From: Oscillospiraceae bacterium
GTDB taxonomy: Bacteria; Bacillota; Clostridia; Oscillospirales; Oscillospiraceae
Assembly: GCA_017435245.1 (NCBI GenBank)
Contig: JAFSFK010000042.1
Location: forward strand, 1 to 5,608
DNA length: 5,608 nt
Direction of reading: 5' to 3'
Of the stretch, positions 1 to 5,457 are shown piece by piece. The notes under the pieces were generated by a model. It was not told the DNA's origin and did no database searches. It saw only the letters and a list, made by a program, of their open reading frames with translations. The position numbers and the translations under genes were made by a program. Positions within the stretch are counted from its first letter, which is position 1, and every line of letters begins with the position of its first letter.

Positions 1-100
1 CAACCCCTCCGTCTGAAATCACAGATTTCAGACACCTCCCCTTACACAGGGGAGGCTTTGGATTGTGCGTCTATCAAACTGCTCGATAAACCGAAATTTA
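1..100. repeat. Palindromic intergenic element A, right-hand part (left part lies before the window)
   Basis: Two perfect hairpins follow each other: 11-20 pairs with 24-33 (10 bp, loop ACA), and 35-41 pairs with 49-55 (7 bp, CCTCCCC/GGGGAGG). Then come CTTTGG (56-61) and the terminal motif CTCGATAAACCGAAATTTA (82-100). The same order of parts, with related but different stem sequences, recurs at 4611-4709 in element C, so this is another copy of that type. No reading frame in it looks like a protein. The left arm should lie upstream of base 1. I infer a MITE-like, non-coding repeat; no transposase gene is visible. Confidence 0.7.
82..100 (+). repeat. 19-bp terminal motif of element A (right arm)
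   Basis: CTCGATAAACCGAAATTTA matches the right arm of element B (3209-3227) at 18 of 19 positions. It ends 136 bases before the response regulator start codon, leaving the promoter region outside the repeat. Confidence 0.75.
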
Positions 101-130
101 CCGATTTCTTATTCTGTCCGGGGGAGCGCT

Positions 131-186
131 ATCTTATACAAACAGCATATTAATCTTATCTTAAGGATTCTCCCCCTATCATCTTA
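131..186 (+). promoter_or_regulatory. Candidate operator: four ATCTTA motifs upstream of the two-component operon
   Basis: ATCTTA occurs at 131-136, 153-158, 158-163 and 181-186. The first-to-second and third-to-fourth spacings are 22 and 23 bases, about two helical turns, which would put the sites on one DNA face. The cluster lies just upstream of a TATAAT box that lacks a good -35 hexamer. Repeated half-sites in phase upstream of a promoter are typical of OmpR-family activators, so autoregulation by the downstream regulator is the natural inference. No binding evidence exists, and part of the cluster could be chance in AT-rich DNA. Confidence 0.4.
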
Positions 187-199
187 AAAAATCTCCTGC

Positions 200-205
200 T
201 ATAAT
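200..205 (+). promoter_or_regulatory. -10 box of the two-component operon
   Basis: A perfect TATAAT lies 31 bases before the start codon. The hexamer 17 bases upstream (TATCAT, 177-182) is a poor -35 match. That fits an activator-dependent promoter using the ATCTTA cluster, or a weak basal promoter. Transcription would begin near 212, giving a leader of about 25 bases. Confidence 0.5.
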
Positions 206-236
206 AAGGGCAGATTAGAGAAAAGAGGACTGCGCT

Positions 237-929
237 ATGTACAACGTTCTGATCTGTGACGACCAGCCGGATATCGTCAATGCCTTGAAAATTTATCTTG
301 CCCCGGAGGGCTACCGTCTTTTCGAAGCCTACACCGGACAGCAGGCGTTGGACATCGTCAAGGCAAACGATATTCATCTGATCCTGCTGGATATTATGAT
401 GCCCCAGATGGACGGCATCACCGCTACGGTGAAGATCCGGGAGGTCTCCAATGCTCCCATCATCTTGGTCACTGCCAAGTCCGAGACCGAGGATATGGTG
501 CTGGGGCTGAATGTGGGTGCTGACGATTACATCACCAAGCCCTTTGTCCCGGTGGAGGTGCTGGCCCGGGTGCGCAGTCAGCTGCGGCGCTACGCCAAGC
601 TGGGCAGCCGCACGGAGAACGCCGATGAAGTGGTGGTAGGTGCCATCGCCCTCAACGATAAGGAAAAGACAGTCACCGTAGACGGCGATCCGGTATCCCT
701 CACCCCCATTGAGTATAACATTTTAAAGCTTTTGATGATGAATCCCGGCAAGGTCTACTCCACCAAAGCCCTCTACGAGGAGGTCTGGCAGGAGACTGCC
801 TTCGGCAGCGAGGGAGCGGTGGCAGTCCATATCCGCCACCTGCGGGAAAAGATCGAGATCGACCCTTCAAATCCCCGGTACTTAAAAGTGGTCTGGGGAC
901 AGGGATACAAAATGGAAGGAGGAAAATAA
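237..929 (+). CDS. OmpR/VanR-like two-component response regulator
   Basis: This 230-residue protein is a full-length OmpR-family transcriptional regulator: a cytoplasmic receiver domain (about 3-115) plus a C-terminal winged helix (about 130-227). The receiver shows the acidic pair D8/D9, the expected phospho-acceptor D52 (LLDIMMP), T79 and K101 (ITKPF). The winged helix shows SLTPIEYNIL, VHIRHLREKIE and the terminal VWGQGYKME signature. ADDYITKPF followed by ARVRSQLRRYAK, together with that C-terminus, recalls VanR-type regulators by eye, but no vancomycin resistance genes are nearby. ATG 237 is preceded by AGAGGA (224-229) at 7 bases. The stop directly abuts the kinase start, so the two are surely cotranscribed and partners. 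The regulated genes cannot be told from the window. Confidence 0.95.
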   Translation: MYNVLICDDQPDIVNALKIYLAPEGYRLFEAYTGQQALDIVKANDIHLILLDIMMPQMDGITATVKIREVSNAPIILVTAKSETEDMVLGLNVGADDYITKPFVPVEVLARVRSQLRRYAKLGSRTENADEVVVGAIALNDKEKTVTVDGDPVSLTPIEYNILKLLMMNPGKVYSTKALYEEVWQETAFGSEGAVAVHIRHLREKIEIDPSNPRYLKVVWGQGYKMEGGK

Positions 930-2978
930 ATGAAGCACAGCATCGGTTTTAAAATTTTAGCCATCCTTCTGGCAGCGCTGGCGCTGACGGCTGCACTGAG
1001 CAGCGCCCTGGTGCTGATCCTTGTGACCCAGAACGGGCTGTACACCCAGGATCTGAACGAGTGGAAGGACAATATCCGCCAGGATAAAGCATATATGCTT
1101 GCCGAACAGGTTCTGAAGCGTTACACCGCCTATAAACTGGGCGGATGCTCCCAGACATCTATGGATTATCTGGGCCTGTCCTATGAAAACGAAGACCTCT
1201 CCCAGTGGTACAATTTGGTGCCCGGCAGCTGGGGCTATACTATCGCAGACGAGAGCGGCAAGGTGGTGGAATACGCCCTCAACGCCACACTGGAAAGCGA
1301 TGAGGCATTCGCCTATACCACAGAAATGCACTGCCAGTACCCGTTGGATCTTCTGGCAGATGAACTGGATAACTATGATCTTTCCGCATCCCCCTACCGG
1401 GACTACTACTGCACCGACACCGCAGAGCACTATCTCTACTTCTTCACCTCCCCCACCTATACCATCACCGTTCGGATGCTGCCCGGTGCCATCCGCTCCT
1501 ACAGCGGTCTGGGGGAATACCAGATCCGGCTGCTCTTCGCCCTGCGCTATGCTGCCATTGCCTTCCTGCTGGGTGGTTTGGTGGTCTTCGCCTTGGCGAT
1601 GATCTATTTGTTCTGCGCCGCCGGTCACAAGCGGGGCAGCGACGAAGTCCGCCCCGGAGGGATCAACCGGACACCTCTGGACCTGCATATGGCAGTTTCG
1701 GGAACGGGCTGTGTGCTGCTGTTTGCTCTGGCGATCTATCTGATCGAGGAATTTTTCCTGTATGTAAACACTACATTCAGTCCCGGCGCATTGGTGCTGA
1801 TCCTTGTGGCCATATTCGGTGCAGCGCTGTTTGTGGTGGGGTTTCTGTTTGCCCTGGCGGCACAGGTAAAAATGCCCGGTCACTTCTGGTGGAAGCACAG
1901 TATTCTCGGCTGGTTTTTCGGCAAAGTAGGGAGATTCCTGCGGAAGCTTTTTAAGCTCCTGAGTAAATTCTTCCGGCTGCTGCCCCTGATGTGGCAATGG
2001 ATCGTCACCGCCATTGCTATGGTGCTGCTGCCCACGAGCTGCTTTGTTCTGGCGCTTTCCACCTACCACTTTGGCAGATTTTTCTTTGTAATGTGGACAA
2101 TTATGTTCTGCTTGGCTGATATCGCTATGGTCTGCTACGGAGCCTACGCCTTCGGTATCCTTATCCGGGGTGCCAAGCAGATGAAGGAGGGCGACCTCAG
2201 CGCCAAGATCCCTACCAAGTATTTGTTTGGCGTATTCCGGGAATTTGCCGACCACCTGAACGCCCTGGCAGATGTGGCGACTGTGGCTGCCAAAAAGCAG
2301 ATGCAATCCGAGCGGATGAAAACGGAGCTGATCACCAATGTGTCCCATGATATCAAGACCCCTCTGACCAACCTCATTAACTATGTGGATCTTCTGGAAA
2401 AGCCCCATACCGAGGAAGAGGGACAGCAATATCTGGCAGTTTTGTCCCGGCAGTCCCAGCGTCTTAAAAAGCTGATTGATGACCTGATGGATATGAGCAA
2501 GGCAAGCTCCGGCAGTATGAGCGTGGATATCACCCAGGTGGATGCGGTGGAAGCCATCAACCAGGCATTGGGTGAGTATTCCGACAAGCTGGACGCAGCC
2601 CGGCTGCGTGTGATCTTCTACCAACCGGAAGAGGCGGTTGCCGTCCGGGCAGACGGACGGCTGACCTGGCGGGTGCTGAGTAACCTGTTAAATAATATCG
2701 TCAAGTACGCCCTCCCCGGCACCCGGGTGTATATCGACGTGGCAAAAATGGAACGTTATGTGACAGTGAGCCTGAAAAACATCTCCGCAGAGCCCTTAAA
2801 TGTCAGTGCTGAGGAGCTGACGGAGCGGTTTGTCCGGGGAGATGCTTCCCGAAACACCGAGGGCAGCGGTCTGGGACTGAACATTGCCCAGAGCCTGATG
2901 GAGCTGCAAAAGGGTAAATTAAACCTGTTAGTGGACGGAGATCTGTTCAAGGTCACCCTGATCTTCCCTACGGAATAA
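930..2978 (+). CDS. Multi-pass membrane sensor histidine kinase (HAMP-like linker, atypical ATPase domain)
   Basis: This 682-residue protein is the sensor partner of the upstream regulator. It starts at ATG 930, next to the preceding stop, with AAGGAGG (916-922) at 7 bases. Predicted topology by eye: TM1 about 9-32, an extracytoplasmic sensor region about 33-195, TM2 about 203-229, TM3 about 255-274, TM4 about 286-311, a basic cytosolic loop 312-355, TM5 about 356-378 and TM6 about 384-412. A HAMP-like segment follows (KEGDLSAKIP, 419-428). The phospho-acceptor is H473 in NVSHDIKTPLTN. The ATPase domain has an N box (N585, N588, N589, K592) and a G box (GSGLGL, 645-650). The usual DxGxG is replaced by KNIS (616-619), leading into ERFVRGDASRNTEGSG. 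I recognise this variant as recurring in Clostridia kinases. The ligand is unknown. Confidence 0.93.
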   Translation: MKHSIGFKILAILLAALALTAALSSALVLILVTQNGLYTQDLNEWKDNIRQDKAYMLAEQVLKRYTAYKLGGCSQTSMDYLGLSYENEDLSQWYNLVPGSWGYTIADESGKVVEYALNATLESDEAFAYTTEMHCQYPLDLLADELDNYDLSASPYRDYYCTDTAEHYLYFFTSPTYTITVRMLPGAIRSYSGLGEYQIRLLFALRYAAIAFLLGGLVVFALAMIYLFCAAGHKRGSDEVRPGGINRTPLDLHMAVSGTGCVLLFALAIYLIEEFFLYVNTTFSPGALVLILVAIFGAALFVVGFLFALAAQVKMPGHFWWKHSILGWFFGKVGRFLRKLFKLLSKFFRLLPLMWQWIVTAIAMVLLPTSCFVLALSTYHFGRFFFVMWTIMFCLADIAMVCYGAYAFGILIRGAKQMKEGDLSAKIPTKYLFGVFREFADHLNALADVATVAAKKQMQSERMKTELITNVSHDIKTPLTNLINYVDLLEKPHTEEEGQQYLAVLSRQSQRLKKLIDDLMDMSKASSGSMSVDITQVDAVEAINQALGEYSDKLDAARLRVIFYQPEEAVAVRADGRLTWRVLSNLLNNIVKYALPGTRVYIDVAKMERYVTVSLKNISAEPLNVSAEELTERFVRGDASRNTEGSGLGLNIAQSLMELQKGKLNLLVDGDLFKVTLIFPTE

Positions 2979-3015
2979 AAAGCACGCCCCTTGTGGTAAG
3001 CACAAGGGGCGTGTT
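2977..3015. terminator. Bidirectional intrinsic terminator between convergent genes
   Basis: CACGCCCCTTGTG (2983-2995) pairs perfectly with 3001-3013 around a 5-base loop, extendable by a G-T and an A-T pair. In the + direction it is followed by a broken T-rich run (TTCATTTG), ending the kinase operon. In the minus direction the stem is followed by C and then TTTTT (complement of 2977-2981). The better U-tract therefore serves transcription arriving from the dehydrogenase gene, and it overlaps the kinase stop codon. Confidence 0.85.
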
Positions 3016-3023
3016 CATTTGTA

Positions 3024-3042
3024 TAAATTCCAGTTTATCGAG
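3024..3042 (-). repeat. 19-bp terminal motif of element B (left arm)
   Basis: TAAATTCCAGTTTATCGAG has one mismatch to the reverse complement of the right arm. It begins 9 bases after the terminator stem of the kinase operon. Confidence 0.75.
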
Positions 3043-3208
3043 CCGAATTCCATACGCCAGTGTAGGGCGGCGGCTTGCTGCCGCCGATGATTTTGTAAAA
3101 CAAAATCATATCACCGTAGGTGATCATTGGCTATTTCCTTCGGAAATCCCAATAATTTGCACATAAATTATTGGGCGGCGGGACCAAGGCCCCGCCCTAC
3201 ATTGATTA

Positions 3209-3227
3209 CTCGATAAACCGGAATTTA
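3209..3227 (+). repeat. 19-bp terminal motif of element B (right arm), containing the dehydrogenase stop
   Basis: CTCGATAAACCGGAATTTA. Its last three bases TTA read as TAA on the minus strand and end the alcohol dehydrogenase frame. Confidence 0.8.
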
Positions 3228-4298
3228 ATTTGCCATATTCATTAGTTCTGCTTCCGTGATGGGGAAGGGGTAATTTTTCAGCTTGGCGGGGTCACTGAGC
3301 AGTAGTGCTGCACCGGCTTCCAAAACTTTTTCCGGGACTTCCACCTTGCCCAGCAGGCAGGTTAGGTATGTATGAAACACCCCGGCATTCTCAAAACCCA
3401 GAATGTCCATAGCCGACTGCGCAGCTTCCTGATCCGGGTAACCTTCCACAAAGCCTCCAAGAAACATACCTACCGCCGTGCCGTGGGGCACAGCCAATTC
3501 ATAGGTTACGGGATAACTCATAGCGTGGGGGATGGAGGTGCCGGTGTGGGTGATAGACATTCCTGCTGCCATAGATGCGTGGAGCATCCGCACATAATCT
3601 TCCTTCGTCAGGGCATCCTCCGCCAACCGGTCCTTAAACTGACCCCAAAGCCGCAGACCCTCCCGGGTATAAATGCGGTTAAGATCATTTGTGTTGGCGT
3701 TGAGCCAGCTTTCTATCAGGTGGGCAAGGGCATCCACGGCGGTGCTGACTAAGCCATTCCGGGACATCGTTTTCAGGTACTTGGCATCCAGCAGCGCCAG
3801 AGCAGGAAAGATCTTGTGGCTGATGCTTTTCTTGGTGCGCAGAGCATGACGGGTCAGGATGGCATAGGGAGTTACCTCTGAGCCGGTGCCGCAGGTGGTG
3901 GGAACGCACACCACGGGCAAATAGGGCAGTGCCTTGGGCGTATACAGTACGCCCTCGTTTTCATCGGGATTGGCGGTCATCATAGCAATTGCCTTGGCTG
4001 CATCCATAGGGGAACCGCCGCCAACGCCGATGCAGAAATCCACATTTTCGGAAAGGGCAATCTCCCGGGCAGCCATTACCGTTTCAATGGAAGGATTCTC
4101 CTCCACCCGGTCAAAGAGAACATATCTCACATTCTGATCTTCCAGTGCTGCCAGAATATCCGCCAGGGCACCACAGCTTTTGGCGGAATTTTTTCCTGTG
4201 ACGATCATCGCCTTTTTTCCCAATGCCCCCATCTCCCGGGCGTGATTCTTTACACAGTTTTCCTCACTGAACACTTTGGTAGGCATATACAGCTGCAT
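3225..4298 (-). CDS. Iron-containing alcohol dehydrogenase
   Basis: This 357-residue protein belongs to the group III (Fe-ADH) NAD(P)-dependent oxidoreductases, which interconvert alcohols and aldehydes in the cytoplasm. The N-terminal nucleotide-binding half shows GVGGGSPMDAAKA (GGGS at 93-96, D99) and PTTCGTGSE (133-141). The metal ligands of the family are present: D189 and H193 in DALAHLIES, H258 in SIPHAMSYP and H272 in VPHG. The protein is somewhat shorter than the common 380-390 residues. The substrate cannot be assigned. An ATG at 4304 is possible, but AAGGAGG (4306-4312) lies only 1 base from it and 7 from the ATG at 4298, so I choose 4298. The stop codon is supplied by the end of repeat element B, so the last few residues may have been altered. 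It stands alone, with its own promoter. Confidence 0.92.
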   Translation of the reverse strand: MQLYMPTKVFSEENCVKNHAREMGALGKKAMIVTGKNSAKSCGALADILAALEDQNVRYVLFDRVEENPSIETVMAAREIALSENVDFCIGVGGGSPMDAAKAIAMMTANPDENEGVLYTPKALPYLPVVCVPTTCGTGSEVTPYAILTRHALRTKKSISHKIFPALALLDAKYLKTMSRNGLVSTAVDALAHLIESWLNANTNDLNRIYTREGLRLWGQFKDRLAEDALTKEDYVRMLHASMAAGMSITHTGTSIPHAMSYPVTYELAVPHGTAVGMFLGGFVEGYPDQEAAQSAMDILGFENAGVFHTYLTCLLGKVEVPEKVLEAGAALLLSDPAKLKNYPFPITEAELMNMAN

Positions 4299-4305
4299 TG
4301 CCATC

Positions 4306-4312
4306 CCTCCTT
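4306..4312 (-). promoter_or_regulatory. Shine-Dalgarno of the alcohol dehydrogenase, deciding the start
   Basis: AAGGAGG on the minus strand. The spacing is 7 bases to the ATG at 4298 but only 1 base to the upstream in-frame ATG at 4304, so the protein should begin MQLYMPTK. Confidence 0.8.
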
Positions 4313-4319
4313 TTACTCA

Positions 4320-4347
4320 ATCATACCACAGGACCTGAAAATTGCAA
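4320..4347 (-). promoter_or_regulatory. Extended -10 promoter of the alcohol dehydrogenase
   Basis: On the minus strand TGGTATGAT (4320-4328) is an extended -10 box. TTGCAA (4342-4347) is a 4-of-6 match to the -35 hexamer with a 16-base spacer. Transcription would start near 4313, directly before the Shine-Dalgarno, giving a leader of only about 15 bases. The sequence looks like a housekeeping sigma-A promoter, not a sporulation one. Confidence 0.6.
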
Positions 4348-4411
4348 GAAAAAGGGTGCGTTGCAGCACAAGGCAATGACAAAACTTTGCGCTGCCCCTT
4401 CGACACCTACT
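4348..4411. other. Unassigned spacer upstream of the dehydrogenase promoter
   Basis: This short stretch between the promoter and element C has no convincing frame, operator palindrome or terminator. It contains only a weak, imperfect pairing of GCAGC near 4363 with GCTGC near 4391, which I would not call a structure. With the promoter and element C it makes up the 415-base gap between the dehydrogenase and sigK. Confidence 0.5.
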
Positions 4412-4430
4412 TAAATTCCGGTTTAGCAAG
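4412..4430 (-). repeat. 19-bp terminal motif of element C (left arm)
   Basis: TAAATTCCGGTTTAGCAAG is the shared terminal motif with two changes near its inner end (GCAAG for TCGAG). CTGTTTG follows, and its complement precedes the right arm. Confidence 0.7.
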
Positions 4431-4690
4431 CTGTTTGACCTATGCACCATCCAAGCCTTCCCCTTGAGGGCGCCCTTGTGGCTGGAAATAAACGATTGCC
4501 GGTGGCAATCGCTCCTTAATTACCAGGTGGCACGCCGTAGGCGTGACGGATGAGGTGTACAGTAAAATATTACGAATTCGCCGAAAACCGATGTGTAATC
4601 GCAACCTTTTCTGCACACCTCATCAGTCAAAAATCAAAGATTTTTGACAGCTTCCCCTCAAGGGGAAGCCTTTGGGGCGATAACAAACAG

Positions 4691-4709
4691 CTCGATAAAC
4701 TGGAACTCT
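4691..4709 (+). repeat. Terminal motif of element C (right arm, diverged outer end)
   Basis: CTCGATAAACTGGAA (4691-4705) is well kept. The outer four bases CTCT differ from the usual TTTA. The arm lies immediately downstream of the sigK stop. Confidence 0.65.
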
Positions 4710-4713
4710 CCGG

Positions 4714-5391
4714 TCAGCGATCTATTGCCGCTTTCAGCTTCTCCAATGCCCGCTTTTCGATTCGGGAAACATAGCTTCTGCTGATGCCGGTGATCTGCGC
4801 CACTTCCCGCTGACGCTTGGGGGCATTTCCTCCCAGACCGTAGCGCAGAACGATGACCTGCCGTTCCTGCGGCGTCAGCACGGAATCCACTGCCCGGCAG
4901 ACCTGGCGGAGCAACTCCCGGTTGCTGACCCGCTCCATAAGATCCTCATCCTGTCCCACCACATCCATCAGCTCCAGCGGTGCCCCGTCAGCACCGGTGT
5001 CGATGTAGTCGGAAAGGGATACGTCCTGCCCGCTCTTTTTCTGACTGCGAAAGTACATCAAGATCTCATTTTCCACGCACCGGGCAGCATACGTGGCAAG
5101 TCTGGCTCCCTTGCTTGGATCGAAGGTGGTGATTCCCTTGATGAGGCCAATCGTACCAATGGAGATCAGATCCTCCTGATCCGCCCCCTGAGCATAGTAT
5201 TTTTTCATCACGTGGGCGACCAAACGCAGGTTACGCTCTATCAGCACATTTCTGGCATCCAGATCCCCTTGGGCACAGAGGGCAAGGTAGTGTTGTTCCT
5301 CCTCTTGAGAGAGGGGTTTGGGGAAAGAACCGGTGGATAGCTGCAGTGAGTACATCAGGCCACTTAGCACAAGCCAAGCTGCGGCGATCAT
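4714..5391 (-). CDS. sigK: RNA polymerase sporulation sigma factor sigma-K (pro-form)
   Basis: This 225-residue sigma-70 family protein resembles Bacillus sigma-K closely by eye: FPKPLS, ARNVLIERNLRLVAHV, EDLISIGTIGLIKGI, ATYAARCVENEILM and ISRSYVSRIEKRAL. Region 2 spans about 45-115 and region 4 about 172-220, with a helix-turn-helix near 195-217. In spore formers sigma-K directs late mother-cell transcription of coat and maturation genes. The N-terminus (MIAAAWLVLSGLMYSLQ, residues 1-17) is hydrophobic and sits where the Bacillus pro-sequence is removed by SpoIVFB, so a membrane-held pro-protein is likely. The frame is intact, with no skin-type insertion or recombinase. A GTG at 5400 is in frame, but it overlaps the GGAGGTG Shine-Dalgarno (5398-5404); ATG 5391 lies 6 bases after it and is preferred. 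Confidence 0.93.
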   Translation of the reverse strand: MIAAAWLVLSGLMYSLQLSTGSFPKPLSQEEEQHYLALCAQGDLDARNVLIERNLRLVAHVMKKYYAQGADQEDLISIGTIGLIKGITTFDPSKGARLATYAARCVENEILMYFRSQKKSGQDVSLSDYIDTGADGAPLELMDVVGQDEDLMERVSNRELLRQVCRAVDSVLTPQERQVIVLRYGLGGNAPKRQREVAQITGISRSYVSRIEKRALEKLKAAIDR

Positions 5392-5397
5392 ATCGCT

Positions 5398-5404
5398 CAC
5401 CTCC
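5398..5404 (-). promoter_or_regulatory. Shine-Dalgarno of sigK, deciding the start
   Basis: GGAGGTG on the minus strand, 6 bases before the ATG at 5391. Its last three bases are the competing in-frame GTG, which therefore is very unlikely to be the start codon. Confidence 0.8.
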
Positions 5405-5410
5405 GATTAC

Positions 5411-5440
5411 ACTGTATTCACCCCTGCCCGTCCTTTTTCT
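5411..5440 (-). promoter_or_regulatory. Possible sigma-E-like promoter of sigK
   Basis: On the minus strand AATACAGT (5411-5418) matches the sigma-E -10 consensus CATACANT at 7 of 8 positions. Fourteen bases upstream is GAAAAAG, only a partial match to the sigma-E -35. Sigma-E control of sigK is established in Bacillus, which raises the prior. The start would fall at about 5405, right before the Shine-Dalgarno. This is tentative because the -35 is weak. Confidence 0.3.
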
Positions 5441-5457
5441 CCCCAAAAACAATCGGA

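Larger units (their letters stand above)
3024..3227. repeat. Palindromic intergenic element B (complete, about 204 bp)
   Basis: The outer arms are TAAATTCCAGTTTATCGAG (3024-3042) and CTCGATAAACCGGAATTTA (3209-3227), inverted and matching at 18 of 19 positions. Nested inside is a 141-base unit bounded by TGTAGGGCGG (3061-3070) and CCGCCCTACA (3192-3201). It holds a chain of hairpins: 3066-3085, 3087-3109, 3110-3124, 3133-3147 and 3148-3175. No protein is encoded. The right end overlaps the stop codon of the dehydrogenase. The 5-mer ATTTG flanks the element (3017-3021 and 3228-3232), a possible but weak target duplication. Confidence 0.8.
4412..4709. repeat. Palindromic intergenic element C (complete, about 298 bp)
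   Basis: This is a long imperfect inverted repeat with matching parts in mirrored order. The outer arms 4412-4437 and 4684-4709 match at 20 of 26 positions. CCAAGCCTTCCCCTTGAG (4451-4468) mirrors CTCAAGGGGAAGCCTTTGG (4657-4675). GATGAGGTGTACAG (4549-4562) mirrors CTGCACACCTCATC (4611-4624). Local hairpins sit in the arms: 4493-4511 (8 bp, loop GGT), 4531-4545 (6 bp, loop GTA), 4626-4648 (10 bp, loop AAA) and 4650-4669 (8 bp). The centre, 4563-4610, is unpaired and unrecognised. I recall GATGAGGTG/CTTCCCC repeats like this as common in gut Clostridia. It ends 4 bases from the sigK stop codon. Confidence 0.8.

Noticed and set aside
1..60. Hairpins at 11-55 as an intrinsic terminator for a gene before the window
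   Set aside because: The second stem is followed by CTTTGGATTG, not a T-tract, and the whole matches the repeat element layout, so a terminator role is not supported.
105..236. A riboswitch or attenuator before the response regulator
   Set aside because: The leader from the likely start near 212 is only about 25 bases, and no stem with a T-run is present.
1183..1602. A 139-codon + strand frame inside the kinase
   Set aside because: It is Ser/Thr/Pro-rich, out of frame with the kinase and without family motifs, so it is a shadow of the sensor-domain coding sequence.
1009..1808. A 17-base direct repeat, TGGTGCTGATCCTTGTG, at 1009-1025 and 1792-1808
   Set aside because: Both copies encode Leu/Val-rich transmembrane helices in the same frame. 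Coincidence from low-complexity codons is the simplest explanation, and the flanks do not match.
957..2624. A 555-codon open frame on the minus strand, antisense to the kinase
   Set aside because: It lies wholly inside a kinase gene with clear motifs, has a skewed His/Gln-rich composition, matches no family I know and has no ribosome binding site I can defend. Such frames arise from C/G-ending codon bias on the other strand.
3372..3752. A 126-codon + strand frame opposite the dehydrogenase
   Set aside because: It is fully antisense to a gene with all its metal ligands, and has no recognisable domain.
4550..4774. A 74-codon + strand frame beginning MRCTVKYYEFAENR
   Set aside because: It starts inside element C and ends inside sigK on the opposite strand. 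I recall similar short hypothetical proteins being annotated from this repeat in gut Clostridia; it is repeat-derived, not a gene.
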